Below, piece by piece: positions 33,422 through 43,367 of a DNA stretch of 64,000 nucleotides (position 1 is its first letter; the number at the start of each line of letters is the position of its first letter). The DNA lies in NCBI GenBank assembly GCA_038210135.1, contig JBBQWZ010000017.1:42391-106390 (forward strand). The letters are read 5' to 3'. The notes under the pieces are model-generated. The model saw only the letters and a list, made by a program, of their open reading frames with translations, was not told the DNA's origin and ran no database searches. The translations under genes were made by a program, and so were the position numbers. This DNA is from JBBQWZ01 sp038210135. Its GTDB lineage: Bacteria; Acidobacteriota; Terriglobia; Bryobacterales; Bryobacteraceae.

Positions 33422-34807
33422 CTATGCCTCGAAATTGTACCCTTCTTCCCCATGCATGCTGAGGTCGAGACCTTGAATCTCTTCGTCCGGCGTGACGCGA
33501 ACGCCACCCAGGACGGCGTCGCAGATCTTCAAAAGTAAATACGTGCCGACCAACCCAAGTCCCGCTGCGATCAGCACGCTCAGCGTCTGATTCCACACCT
33601 GGATCAGATTGCCGTCCACCCAGCCGAGCGGCTTCCCGCTCATGAGGTCGTTGATTTCTTTGGTGGCGAAGACGCCCGTCAGAATCGCGCCAAGCGTTCC
33701 CCCGGCGCCGTGCACGCCGAACGCGTCGAGCGAATCGTCATAACGGAATTTGTTTTTCACCCACGTGACCATGAAGAAACAGAACAGTCCGGCAAGCAAA
33801 CCAATCAGCAATGCCGGAAACGGCTTCACAAATCCCGAGGCAGGGGTAATCGCAACCAGCCCGGCAACACATCCGGATATTCCGCCGAGCATGGAAGGTT
33901 TTCCGTTGTGCACCCATTCACCCGCCAGCCAGCCCAGTGTCGCGGCGGCCGCTGCGAAGTGAGTCGCGACAAAAGCGCTGGTCGCAAGGCTCGACGAGTT
34001 CAGCGCGCTACCGGCATTAAATCCGAACCAGCCCACCCACAACAGGCAAGCTCCGATCGCGCTGAGCACCAGGCTGTGCGGCCGCATCGGTTCCTGCGGA
34101 TATCCGCGGCGCTTGCCCATATACAGCGCGCAGACGAGCGCGGAAAAGCCCGATGTGATGTGCACCACCGTTCCGCCTGCGAAATCGAAACATGGGATCA
34201 CGCCGCCGAGCGCGGCGTTTAGGAAGCCGCCTTTGCCCCAAACCATGTGCGCCATCGGCAGGTATACGATTACCAGCCACAAAGAAGTGAACAGCAACAT
34301 CGCAGAGAAGCGCATCCGTTCCGCGAACGCACCCGAGATCAAAGCCGGAGTGATGATCGCGAACATCAACTGATAGATCATGAAGGTCTGCTGCGGAATG
34401 GTTGCCGCATAAACGGCATTGGGCGCCGCGCCCACTCCATTCAAAAACAGATAGCGGAAGTCGCCGAAGAACGCGGTGCCCTCGCCGAACGCCAGGCTGT
34501 ATCCGAAAACCGCCCACAGTACAGTGACCAGCGCCATCAGGACGAAGCTGTGCATCATCGTCCCGAGGACGTTCTTTCGCCGCACCAGTCCGCCGTAAAA
34601 CAGCGCCAGACCCGGGCCGGTCATCATCAGCACCAGCGCGGAACTCACCAGCATCCATGCGTTGTCGCCGGCCGATTGGGCCGATTTCGTCGCCGCGTCC
34701 AGCGCCTCCAGCCGTTTTTCCAGACTCGGAGCCGCCTGCGCGAATGCAGAAACCGGTAGAAACACGACGGCCATTGCGAATAGCCAGCGTAAGTACAGCC
34801 TTGGCAT
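33422..34807 (-). CDS. amtB: Ammonium transporter
   Basis: 461 residues. A cleavable signal peptide (MPRLYLRWLFAMAVVFLPVSAFAQ) precedes 11 membrane helices. Signatures: DNAWMLVSSALVLMMTGPGLALFYGGLVRRKN in the first part, DFAGGTVVHITSGFSAL (pore His168-type His), and FGVHGAGGTLGAILTGVFA (second pore His). It passes ammonium into the cell under PII control. A strong AAGGAG (complement of 34812-34817) precedes the ATG. First gene of the nitrogen-control operon. Confidence 0.96.
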   Translation of the reverse strand: MPRLYLRWLFAMAVVFLPVSAFAQAAPSLEKRLEALDAATKSAQSAGDNAWMLVSSALVLMMTGPGLALFYGGLVRRKNVLGTMMHSFVLMALVTVLWAVFGYSLAFGEGTAFFGDFRYLFLNGVGAAPNAVYAATIPQQTFMIYQLMFAIITPALISGAFAERMRFSAMLLFTSLWLVIVYLPMAHMVWGKGGFLNAALGGVIPCFDFAGGTVVHITSGFSALVCALYMGKRRGYPQEPMRPHSLVLSAIGACLLWVGWFGFNAGSALNSSSLATSAFVATHFAAAAATLGWLAGEWVHNGKPSMLGGISGCVAGLVAITPASGFVKPFPALLIGLLAGLFCFFMVTWVKNKFRYDDSLDAFGVHGAGGTLGAILTGVFATKEINDLMSGKPLGWVDGNLIQVWNQTLSVLIAAGLGLVGTYLLLKICDAVLGGVRVTPDEEIQGLDLSMHGEEGYNFEA

Positions 34808-34887
34808 GGATCTCCTTGTAACGCAAACCTCCGGCTGGGCAACTAGGCCCGTAGAGGGAGACGAGCGTCACCGCGTGACAAGCCCCT

Positions 34888-34893
34888 AGTATA
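34888..34893 (-). promoter_or_regulatory. -10 box TATACT of the amtB operon
   Basis: On the minus strand TATACT lies about 80 nt upstream of the amtB ATG, with a weak TGTAAG 17 nt further upstream as a possible -35. The leader contains GTCAC-CGC-GTGAC (34867-34879), a small inverted repeat. No GG/GC sigma-54 element is visible. Confidence 0.35.
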
Positions 34894-34979
34894 GGTGCCG
34901 TCGACGCGGGCTTACACCCAAAAGTTTTTATGGGGTCGATGGAAAGAATTGATGGGGGAGACCAGCTGAACCGGACGGC

Positions 34980-35306
34980 CTAGCGGGAAGTGGAGACCAA
35001 GTCGCGTGTGAGCGCTTGGGTGATGGTCTTCTCCAGGGAGCTGAACTCGAATCCGATGTGATACTTCCCTGCATATCGCGAGCAATGACGGACGGATGCG
35101 TTGCCTGTGAATTTGATACGGTCCGCGCGGATCACCACGTAACTTCGGACCTCGATTGGCTCGGGGCACTCCAGCTCCATGCCAGACTCCGAAATATTGA
35201 GGCATTTTGCCCGGGCAAACTTCTCCTGCCCGCGGCCGTCCTTCCACAGCACCTGGACCGGGCCACCATAAAACAAACGGTCATGGCGACGCGCATCTTT
35301 TGTCAT
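34980..35306 (-). CDS. PilZ-domain protein
   Basis: 108 residues, a stand-alone PilZ domain. The ARRHDRL segment (residues 5-11) provides the RxxxR c-di-GMP motif in degenerate form, and CLNISESGMELECPEPI matches the DxSxxG element with Asn in place of Asp. The C-terminal part KYHIGFEF completes the beta barrel. Because the second motif is altered, c-di-GMP binding is uncertain. It lies upstream of the amtB promoter on the same strand. Confidence 0.78.
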   Translation of the reverse strand: MTKDARRHDRLFYGGPVQVLWKDGRGQEKFARAKCLNISESGMELECPEPIEVRSYVVIRADRIKFTGNASVRHCSRYAGKYHIGFEFSSLEKTITQALTRDLVSTSR

Positions 35307-35380
35307 CTAGTCGTCTTATCGGCCATCGTTGACTCAAGGATTAGCCTTCCGGCACCTGACACGCGATAAACTGTTCGTCC

Positions 35381-36256
35381 ATGGATCACCACTACGCGCA
35401 GATCAACGGCATCCGCATGCATTATGTGTCCGCCGGGAAAGGCCCCCTGATGCTGTTCCTGCACGGATTTCCGGAATTCTGGTACGAATGGCGAAACCAG
35501 CTGACCGAATTCTCAAAGGACCATCACGCCGTCGCGCCCGACCTCCGGGGCTACAACCTGAGCGACAAGCCGGAAGGCGTCGAGCATTACAAAGCCCGCA
35601 TCCTCGTCGAAGACATTCGCGCCCTCGCCGACCACCTGTTGGGCGACGCGCACGCCAAATTCACACTGATCGCCCACGACTGGGGAGGAGCCGTCGCCTG
35701 GGCTTTCGCCATGACGCATCCCGACCGGCTGCATCAGTTGATCATCCTGAATTCTCCCCACCCCGCCGTCTTCGGACGCGAACTCCGCGACAACCCGGCG
35801 CAGCAGCAGGCCAGCCAGTACATGCTCTTCTTCCGCTCTCCGAAATCCGAAGAAGTGCTGCCTCGCGAGAATTATCGCCGCCTCGGCGCCATGGTTTTCG
35901 GTCCCTGGATGGACGACGACGTCCGTGCGGAATATGTGAAGGCCTGGTCGCAACCCGGCGCCTTGGTCGGAGGACTGAATTACTACCGCGCTTCCCCGCT
36001 CGCGCCACCCTCGGCCGAGCACGGCATCGCCGGCGAATCCTTCAAAACCGATCCTGCCCTCTTCACCGTCCGCGTGCCGACTCTGGTGATCTGGGGCGAG
36101 AAGGACCAGGCTCTCCTTCCAGGGAACCTCACCGGCCTCGACGAATACATCCCCGACCTCACCATCCTCCGCATTCCGGAAGGCTCTCACTGGATCGCCC
36201 ACGAGCATCCGGAACTCGTGAATCAATACATTCGCGACTTCATGAATCCCGCTTGA
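35381..36256 (+). CDS. Alpha/beta hydrolase, epoxide-hydrolase/haloalkane-dehalogenase type
   Basis: 291 residues. HGFPEFWYEWRNQL (oxyanion motif HGxP), nucleophile Asp in HDWGGAVAW (about 103-111), acid in GEKDQALLPGN and catalytic His in EGSHWIAHEHP. An Asp nucleophile is typical of epoxide hydrolases and dehalogenases. LNYYRASP contributes one lid Tyr. Cytosolic; substrate unknown. TAAACT lies 8 nt upstream of the ATG without a ribosome site. Confidence 0.85.
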   Translation: MDHHYAQINGIRMHYVSAGKGPLMLFLHGFPEFWYEWRNQLTEFSKDHHAVAPDLRGYNLSDKPEGVEHYKARILVEDIRALADHLLGDAHAKFTLIAHDWGGAVAWAFAMTHPDRLHQLIILNSPHPAVFGRELRDNPAQQQASQYMLFFRSPKSEEVLPRENYRRLGAMVFGPWMDDDVRAEYVKAWSQPGALVGGLNYYRASPLAPPSAEHGIAGESFKTDPALFTVRVPTLVIWGEKDQALLPGNLTGLDEYIPDLTILRIPEGSHWIAHEHPELVNQYIRDFMNPA

Positions 36257-36301
36257 CGAGCTGCGCCATCCACAGCCAGGACGCGATATCCTAACCGGGC
36301 C

Positions 36302-37669
36302 GTGCCAAAAGCTTCTTCAACTCCCACGCCGCAAGCCGCATCTTCGGAGCCGCCGTATCCCGCCAGCGGCTATGCCTGGTACGTCGTCGGAGTCCTGACG
36401 CTGGTCTACGTCTTCTCCTTCATCGACCGCCAGATTCTTAGCCTGCTGGTGCGCCCCATCCGCCGCGACCTCGGAATCTCCGACACCGAGATCAGTTTGC
36501 TGATGGGCTTCACGTTCGCCGTCTTTTACACATTTTTCGGAATTCCGCTCGGACGTCTCGCCGATTCCCGTAGCCGCCGCGGCATCGTCGCCTGGGGCTT
36601 CGCTCTTTGGAGCCTGTTTACCGCCAGTTGCGGTCTCGCGCGGAATTACGCCCAGATGCTCCTTTGCCGTGTCGGCGTCGGAGTCGGAGAAGCCGCCCTG
36701 TCCCCGTCCGCCTACTCGCTAATTTCGGATTACTTTCCACCGCACCGGCGTTCCACGGCCTTGAGCGTCTACGGTGCCGGAATCTATATCGGCTCCGGAC
36801 TCGCTTTCTTCCTCGGTGGAATCGTCGTCAACCTCGCGTCGGGGAAAGAGGCGTACCTGGTGCCCCTACTCGGTGAAATTCGCGGCTGGCAGCTTATCTT
36901 CTTTATAGTCGGCCTGCCCGGCCTCCTTCTAGCACCCCTGCTACTGACGGTTCGCGAACCCATCCGCCGCGGTGTCCGCGCCGGAGCCGCTAAGCTCCCC
37001 ATTTCCGAAGTCGCCGCCTACGTGAAGCAAAACCTGCCTACCTTCATCTGCCACAACTTCGGCTTCGCCAGCGTCGCGTTCACCACCTATGCCGCGTCAG
37101 CTTGGATCCCGACTTACTTTGTCCGGCATTTTGCCTTGAAGGAAGGCTCAGCCGGAATCAGCTTCGGCGCGATCGTTACCGCTGCCGGAGTTCTCGGCGT
37201 GATTTCCGGCGGCCGCCTCGCCGACTGGATGCGTTCCCGCGGCATCGAAGACGCCAACCTGCGCGTTCCCCTGTACGCCATCCTGATCGAATTACCCATC
37301 GGGGCCTGGTTCCTGCTGACCGAAAATCTGAACCTGGCGATGTTGCTGCTATTTTTCTCGACGTTCCTGACGGCGGCGCCGTTCGGCTGTGCGCCCGCCG
37401 CCATGCAGCAGATTATGCCGAACAACATGCGCGCGCAGGCGTCCTCGCTCTACCTGTTCGTGAATAACCTCATCGGCATCGGAATGGGTCCAACCGCCGT
37501 CGCCCTTTTCACGGAGAAGGTCTTCCACAATGAAGCGGCGGTCGGTTCGTCGCTGTTGGCCGTCGGCTTAATCGGCAAGATATCCGCAGTGATCCTCTTC
37601 GCGATCGGCCTCAAGCAAATCCGGAAAAGCGTCGAACGCCTCAGGGTGTATCTCGCCGCTCACGCGTAG
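36302..37669 (+). CDS. MFS transporter, spinster-like
   Basis: 455 residues from a GTG. Twelve hydrophobic segments; the family signature after the second helix is GRLADSRSRRG (about 84-94) and helix 1 carries the FIDRQILSLLVRPI element of spinster-type carriers. A small C-terminal cytosolic tail. Substrate unknown (sugars, lipids or organic acids in relatives). TATCCT lies 9 nt before the GTG. Same strand as the hydrolase gene, 45 nt downstream. Confidence 0.85.
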   Translation: MPKASSTPTPQAASSEPPYPASGYAWYVVGVLTLVYVFSFIDRQILSLLVRPIRRDLGISDTEISLLMGFTFAVFYTFFGIPLGRLADSRSRRGIVAWGFALWSLFTASCGLARNYAQMLLCRVGVGVGEAALSPSAYSLISDYFPPHRRSTALSVYGAGIYIGSGLAFFLGGIVVNLASGKEAYLVPLLGEIRGWQLIFFIVGLPGLLLAPLLLTVREPIRRGVRAGAAKLPISEVAAYVKQNLPTFICHNFGFASVAFTTYAASAWIPTYFVRHFALKEGSAGISFGAIVTAAGVLGVISGGRLADWMRSRGIEDANLRVPLYAILIELPIGAWFLLTENLNLAMLLLFFSTFLTAAPFGCAPAAMQQIMPNNMRAQASSLYLFVNNLIGIGMGPTAVALFTEKVFHNEAAVGSSLLAVGLIGKISAVILFAIGLKQIRKSVERLRVYLAAHA

Positions 37670-37782
37670 CCGGCGAATCATTCCACCCACAAGACCGGTT
37701 GGCGGAGAAAGAAAGTCCGGATCACTTCCTCCACGTTCGAATCCGCCGGCCCTCGGCCAGCAGTAGGATCGCGACCAGACAC

Positions 37783-39666
37783 CTACTCGAGAACCGAGAT
37801 CTGGATCTTCGAGCCATCCGATCCCCCAACGTAAACGCGTTGCGTGGCCTTCACAAAGTCCGTTGGCAGCGCCCGCGGAATGTCCATGAACTTTTGTGGA
37901 TTGCGATCGGTTAGCGGAAACCACGAACTCTGAATCTGGATCATGATCCGATGCCCGGCACGGAACGTATGCGCCACGTCCGGCAGATGGAACGTAATGC
38001 GATCCGGCTTGTTCGGCTCGAATGGGACCGTTTTCTCAAAGCTCTTCCGGAACTTGCCTCGAAAAGGCTCGCCGCGTATCAGTTGCTGATATCCGCCCAG
38101 CCGGATCGTATTTGCCGGCTGCCCCCGCGGATTGTCCGTCACATTCGGATCCGGATACTCGCCCGGATACACATCGATCACCTTGATCACGAAGTCGGAA
38201 TCGGTACCGCTCGTCGAAACCTTGAGGTCCACCGCGATCGGGCCGAACACCGAGACATCCTTGTCGAGCACTTCGGATTTGTAGACCAACACGTCCGTCC
38301 GGGTCGCCGCGAAACGCTGATCCTCGGTCATGTAGTCGCCGCGCATTCCCATTCCAACGTGCCCGATATACGGCACCGGTTTATTGGGATCGGAAACGTA
38401 CTCGTCGAATGCCGACACGCCCGGCTGTTCCCACGAAAGCTTGCCTTTCGCATCGAGAAAAATGGACTTCGCCTGCGCCGCTTTCGGCGGCCAGGTTTCA
38501 AACCGCCGCCACTGATTCGCGCCGGTCTCAAACACCCAGGCTTTCGGAAACTTGCCGTCACCCTTGCCCTTCAGGTGATACGAGAAAAACGCGAACTCGA
38601 TCTTCTCGCGATAGAAAACGCCGGTCTTCGAACCGAAACTGATGTTGCCGACTTTGTCGCCGTCGCCTCGCGCGAATCCGCCGTGCGTCCAAGGGCCCAT
38701 CACCAGCGTGTTGTTCTTGGGCGGCGTGTGCTTCTCCATGAACTCGAACATCCGCAGCGGACCCTGTAGATCCTCCGCATCAAACCATCCCCCCACCGTC
38801 AACACCGCCGGCTTGATGTTCTTCAGATGCCTCCAGATCGCATGCGCCTGCCACGTTTCGTCGTAGGCGGAATGCTCGATGTTGATCGTCCAATACGGAT
38901 TCTTGCCTTCGAAATACTTGCGGTCCGCGGCGAGCAGAGATCCCATGTTCAGATAGAACTCGTAGCCGTCCGGCGTCCCGTAATTAAACGGCGTCCGCGT
39001 CGGCGGCAGCATCGGATTCTTCTGCGCGTCGAAGCCGGTATAAAACCCAAAGTTCGCCGCCAGCATAAACGCGCCGTTGTGGAAGTTGTCGTCGCCCATG
39101 TAGTAATCCGTCACCGGAGCTTGCGGCGAAGCGGCAACCAGGGCGGGATGCGCGTCGATCATTCCGGCGCTGGTAAAGAAGCCGGGCTGCGAAATGCCCC
39201 ACATCCCGACCTTGCCGGTGTTGCCAGGCAGATTCTTAATCAGCCACTCGATGGTGTCGTACGTGTCAGTGCTCTCGTCCGTATCCTTAGGGCCTTTGTT
39301 CGGCTTGTGCGGGCGAATCTCGGTGAACGAACCCTCGCTCATGTAGCGGCCGCGGACATCCTGATACACGAAGATATATTTGTCTTTCGTGAAGAGCTCG
39401 GAAGGCCCCAGGCTCGGCCGGTATTCATCCGCGCCATAAGGCCGCACGCTGTACGGAGTCCGGTCGAACAGAATCGGATACGTTTTGCCTTCAGAGAAAA
39501 CGTCCTTCGGAATATAGACCGAAGTGAACAGCCGGATGCCATCGCGCACCGGAATCCGGTATTCGTACTTGGTGTAATTTTCCTGGATGAACGGAGCCAG
39601 CGGATTCGCCGGTTGCGCGAATCCAAGCGCGGCTCCAGCCAGAAACAGAACAACGGCATTTTGCAT
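37783..39666 (-). CDS. CocE/NonD-type X-Pro dipeptidyl-peptidase S15 family hydrolase, exported
   Basis: 627 residues. Signal peptide MQNAVVLFLAGAALGFAQP. S15 hydrolase domain with VPVRDG-like RIPVRDGIRLFTSVYIP and RGRYMSEGSF, then nucleophile elbow GMWGISQPGFFTSAG (the usual SYGG is SQPG here), helical cap, catalytic His in MGPWTHGGFARG and a C-terminal jelly-roll domain (PVAVDLKVSTSG onward). It resembles cocaine-esterase/glutaryl acylase-type hydrolases. Substrate unknown. Confidence 0.87.
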   Translation of the reverse strand: MQNAVVLFLAGAALGFAQPANPLAPFIQENYTKYEYRIPVRDGIRLFTSVYIPKDVFSEGKTYPILFDRTPYSVRPYGADEYRPSLGPSELFTKDKYIFVYQDVRGRYMSEGSFTEIRPHKPNKGPKDTDESTDTYDTIEWLIKNLPGNTGKVGMWGISQPGFFTSAGMIDAHPALVAASPQAPVTDYYMGDDNFHNGAFMLAANFGFYTGFDAQKNPMLPPTRTPFNYGTPDGYEFYLNMGSLLAADRKYFEGKNPYWTINIEHSAYDETWQAHAIWRHLKNIKPAVLTVGGWFDAEDLQGPLRMFEFMEKHTPPKNNTLVMGPWTHGGFARGDGDKVGNISFGSKTGVFYREKIEFAFFSYHLKGKGDGKFPKAWVFETGANQWRRFETWPPKAAQAKSIFLDAKGKLSWEQPGVSAFDEYVSDPNKPVPYIGHVGMGMRGDYMTEDQRFAATRTDVLVYKSEVLDKDVSVFGPIAVDLKVSTSGTDSDFVIKVIDVYPGEYPDPNVTDNPRGQPANTIRLGGYQQLIRGEPFRGKFRKSFEKTVPFEPNKPDRITFHLPDVAHTFRAGHRIMIQIQSSWFPLTDRNPQKFMDIPRALPTDFVKATQRVYVGGSDGSKIQISVLE

Positions 39667-39901
39667 TAGACTGCGTATGATTTTAGTCGGTTTCGCGGAC
39701 CTCGTGTCTCACAGGTCTTCAGGCCGCCACATTTTTCGTGAACCGTGGTCGAGTCGCTACTCCGCGCCAGCCCGGCGCTTTGGCCGGCACCGCCGCCAGC
39801 AGCAAAGCAGGAATGCGCATTTGCTGATTGTACGTCCCCGTGGAAACCGCCGCACCCGGCGCAAGCCTTTGCGTTGCCCCTGTGAGTTACCTTAGTTGGG
39901 A

Positions 39902-40732
39902 ATGTCATTGCTCCAGGTCGTAGTGCTTGCAATCCTTCAGGGATTCACTGAATTCCTCCCCATCAGCAGTTCCGCCCATCTGGCGCTGGTTCCCTGGCTG
40001 TTCGGCTGGCCGGACCAGGGTTTATCGTTCGACATCGCCCTCCACATCGGAACACTCGCCGCCGTCCTGATTTACTTCTTCCGCGATTGGCTGCAAATCA
40101 TCGGTCAGGGCCTCGGCCTGAAAGGAGGACCCGATCCCGAGCTTCGCCGGAATCGCATGCTCCTCTGGCTACTGGCCGGCGCATCGCTCCCCATCGGCAT
40201 TGCCGGTCTCTTATTCAAGCACCAGGCCGAAGAGGTCTGGCGGCATCAACCGTACCTGATTGGCGGAATGCTCATCGGCGTCGGACTTCTCATGGCTCTC
40301 GCTGAGCGGTCCGGCCGCAAGATCCGCGACCTCAGTAATCTGGGCGGCTTCGACGCCGCCGCCATCGGTCTGGCGCAAGCCATCGCCGTCATCCCCGGAA
40401 CATCGCGCAGCGGCATCACCATCACCGCCGGACTCTTTCGCGATTTTGATCGCCAGTCTGCTGCCCGATTCTCCTTCCTCCTGTCCACCCCCGCCATCGC
40501 CGCCGCCGGTCTCAAGGACATCTACGATCTCACCAAACACGGCGGACTCGCGCCCGACCTCCGCGTCCCTTTCGCCCTCGGAATTCTGGTCAGCGCCGCC
40601 ACCGGATGCCTGGTCATCGGCTTCTTCATGCGCTACCTCCGCAACAACTCCCTGAACTTCTTCGTCGGCTACCGCATAATCTTTGGCATACTAGTAATCG
40701 CTCTGGCCTATTTCCGCGGCTACGCGGGATGA
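39902..40732 (+). CDS. uppP: Undecaprenyl-diphosphate phosphatase
   Basis: 276 residues from the ATG at 39902. Catalytic motifs: LQGFTEFLPISSSAHL (about 10-25, Glu and Ser-rich motif) and IPGTSRSGITI (about 163-173, catalytic Arg). Eight membrane segments. It recycles the lipid carrier for peptidoglycan and other wall polymers at the inner membrane. The stop overlaps the ftsK start (ATGA, 40729-40732). Confidence 0.95.
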   Translation: MSLLQVVVLAILQGFTEFLPISSSAHLALVPWLFGWPDQGLSFDIALHIGTLAAVLIYFFRDWLQIIGQGLGLKGGPDPELRRNRMLLWLLAGASLPIGIAGLLFKHQAEEVWRHQPYLIGGMLIGVGLLMALAERSGRKIRDLSNLGGFDAAAIGLAQAIAVIPGTSRSGITITAGLFRDFDRQSAARFSFLLSTPAIAAAGLKDIYDLTKHGGLAPDLRVPFALGILVSAATGCLVIGFFMRYLRNNSLNFFVGYRIIFGILVIALAYFRGYAG

Positions 40733-43191
40733 GGATATTAGGACCAACTCGACATCCGCGGCTCAATGAAGCCGCCGCGGTGGTGTTTTTGCTCGCCGGA
40801 CTATTCGTTTTGTTCAGTCTGGCGTCGTATTACCCGCAGGATCCCTCCTGGAATACAGCCGGAGGCGCGGCCAAACCAAGCAACTTAGGCGGCTTGGTCG
40901 GAGCTCTATTCGCCGACGTCTTCCTGCAGTTCTTCGGCCTCGCAGCCTACGGAATCCCCGTGCTGCTCTTCGTCCTCTGCTGGAAGTGGCTCTTTTCTTC
41001 GCAGATTTCCGCGCCCTTTATCAAGGTGATCGGAGCCGCGCTCCTGATCGGATCCATCTGCTCGACCTTCACCCTGCTTCCGGCCTGGCGTCCCATCGGT
41101 AAAATACTTCCCGCCGGCGGCATGCTCGGATCCCTGCTCGCGGATGCGCTCGTCGCCAATCTAAACGGCATGGGCGCTGCGCTTATGACCGCGGCGGCAT
41201 TTGTCGTAGGCGTTTATCTCGTCTCCCGTTTCTCCATGTCCGTGCTCGCTGGCTGGCTCGAAGGCCCCGCCGCTGTGTTCGGCCGCCTCGTTGCCCGCTG
41301 GCGCCAGTGGAATGAAAGCCGCGCCCAACGCGCCATCGAAAAAGCCAAGGTCCGGAATGCGCGCCGTGCCATGGCGAAGATGGCTCAAGAAGATGACGAC
41401 GAGAATCCGCTGCGGCGCCACGGCCAGTTCCCGCTCGTCCCCGCCTCCGCCAATGCGTTGGTTGCCGCCGATCCGAAGACGGTGCCCGCACCCATCAGCA
41501 TTCCACCCGCCCTGCGATCCAAGCGCGGATCCGTCCCTCCGCCCGTTCCCGCGCCTGCCGTGGACGACATTCCGATCCATACGCTCGAGATGTATACGCC
41601 TCCCCCGCCCGCCGCGGAAACCGCCCCGTGGGACGAGCCCACCGCTCCGCAGTTGGTCAATGGCGAAGAAGCACAGTCCACCCGCCGTTCTTCCGCCAGA
41701 CGCCCCGCGTCGTGGCGTCTTCCAAATACCAACCTGCTGAACGAGCCCAGCGCCCGCCTCGCCTACGACAGCCAGGAACTCAAGGACACCGCCGTCGCTA
41801 TCAAATCGAAGTTCGAAGAATTCAACGTGCGCGGTTCCGTGGTCCAGATCAACCCTGGGCCCGTCGTGACCACTTTCGAGTTCAAGCCCGAAGCCGGAGT
41901 CAAGCTTTCGCGCATCACCACGCTGAGCGAGGATCTCTGCCTCGGCTTACAAGCCGAATCCGTACTCATTGAGCGAATTCCCGGCAAGCCGACCGTCGGC
42001 ATCGAAGTTCCAAACACCAAGCGCGAAGTCATCAGCCTCCGTCAGATTCTCGAATCCGAGGAATTCAATACCTCCGCTTCGCCGCTGACCATGGCCCTCG
42101 GCAAAGACATCAGCGGACGCATCAAAGTCACGTCGCTCGAAACCATGCCGCACCTGCTGATTGCTGGTTCGACCGGAAGCGGCAAGTCCGTCATGGTCAA
42201 TTCCGTGATCATGTCGGTGCTGTACAAGTCCACACCACAGCAAGTCCGCATGATCCTGGTGGATCCCAAACGCGTGGAATTCGGCCTCTACGAAGGCATT
42301 CCGCACCTCCTGACGCCGGTGATCACCGACGCGAAGAAGGCCACCAATGCGCTCCGCAACGCCGTCCTCGAAATGGAGCGGCGTCTCAAATTGCTCGCGT
42401 CTCTGGGCGTCCGCAATATCGATCAGTTCAATAAGAAGATTAAGGTGCTGAAGGACAAGCCGCGCAGCTTGTTCGAGGATTCTTCAACCGAGGAGGAAGA
42501 ACTCGAACATCTTCCCTACATCATGATCGTGATCGACGAGCTCGCCGACCTGATGACGCTCGAGCGCGCCAACGTCGAAGAATCCGTCATGCGCCTCGCG
42601 CAAATGGCCCGCGCCGTCGGCATGCACTTGATGCTGGCCACCCAGCGTCCGTCTGTGGACGTCGTCACCGGACTCATCAAAGCCAACCTGCCGTCGCGCA
42701 TCAGCTTCCGACTACGCACCCGCGTCGATTCGCGGACCGTCCTCGATGCGATGGGCGCGGAACACCTGCTCGGCCAGGGCGATATGCTGTTCCTGCCACC
42801 GGGTTCGTCGCGCCTGATCCGCGTGCACGGCCCGTATGTTTCGGAGACCGAAATCGCTGACGTTGTGAATTTCTGGAAGGAACAAGCCCAGCCCGAATAC
42901 GACCAGACCTTCCTCCTCGCTCCGCCGTCCGACGACGACGATCCGGAAATCGAGGAATACGACGGCGAACAGGATCCGATGTACGAAGACGCCGTCCGCT
43001 GCGTCCTCGAGATGGGTAAGGCCTCGACCTCGACTCTCCAGCGCCGCTTACGTTTAGGCTACGGTCGCGCCGCGCGAATCCTAGACATGATGCAGCGCGA
43101 AGGCATCATCGGACCACCCGACGGCAGCCGCCCGCGCGAAGTCCTGAAGCGTCCGGATTGGCTTAAAGAAGTCGAAAGCCAAATGCGCTAG
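40729..43191 (+). CDS. ftsK: DNA translocase FtsK/SpoIIIE
   Basis: 820 residues from the ATG at 40729, coupled to uppP. Four N-terminal membrane helices (about residues 17-170), a Pro/Ala-rich linker to about 330, the alpha domain, then the RecA-like beta domain with Walker A GSTGSGKS and Walker B YIMIVIDELADLM, ending in a gamma winged helix (ASTSTLQRRLRLGYGRAARIL). It pumps chromosome dimers or termini through the closing septum. No terminator was found behind it. Confidence 0.95.
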   Translation: MRILGPTRHPRLNEAAAVVFLLAGLFVLFSLASYYPQDPSWNTAGGAAKPSNLGGLVGALFADVFLQFFGLAAYGIPVLLFVLCWKWLFSSQISAPFIKVIGAALLIGSICSTFTLLPAWRPIGKILPAGGMLGSLLADALVANLNGMGAALMTAAAFVVGVYLVSRFSMSVLAGWLEGPAAVFGRLVARWRQWNESRAQRAIEKAKVRNARRAMAKMAQEDDDENPLRRHGQFPLVPASANALVAADPKTVPAPISIPPALRSKRGSVPPPVPAPAVDDIPIHTLEMYTPPPPAAETAPWDEPTAPQLVNGEEAQSTRRSSARRPASWRLPNTNLLNEPSARLAYDSQELKDTAVAIKSKFEEFNVRGSVVQINPGPVVTTFEFKPEAGVKLSRITTLSEDLCLGLQAESVLIERIPGKPTVGIEVPNTKREVISLRQILESEEFNTSASPLTMALGKDISGRIKVTSLETMPHLLIAGSTGSGKSVMVNSVIMSVLYKSTPQQVRMILVDPKRVEFGLYEGIPHLLTPVITDAKKATNALRNAVLEMERRLKLLASLGVRNIDQFNKKIKVLKDKPRSLFEDSSTEEEELEHLPYIMIVIDELADLMTLERANVEESVMRLAQMARAVGMHLMLATQRPSVDVVTGLIKANLPSRISFRLRTRVDSRTVLDAMGAEHLLGQGDMLFLPPGSSRLIRVHGPYVSETEIADVVNFWKEQAQPEYDQTFLLAPPSDDDDPEIEEYDGEQDPMYEDAVRCVLEMGKASTSTLQRRLRLGYGRAARILDMMQREGIIGPPDGSRPREVLKRPDWLKEVESQMR

Positions 43192-43367
43192 ATGTACCGG
43201 TTCTGGCACGGCCCAGTCGTCGGCATGCGGGTCTCCCAGGTTTGGATGGGTTACGCGAGTGTCTCTTTCTTGAATTCGGAAGGCTAACTCCGGGCACGCC
43301 GCTGCCTGCAACATCTAGGCGAGTAGCACGTCCATCACGAACCAGAGGCGAATGGTCGCTGACCACG

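Noticed and set aside
34808..34979. Sigma-54 promoter for the amtB operon
   Set aside because: No TGGC-N9-TTGC-like element is present; a sigma-70-type TATACT is more likely.
40606..40728. Upstream extension of ftsK
   Set aside because: It overlaps uppP in another frame and is Arg/Pro-rich noise; the coupled ATG at 40729 fits the family start.
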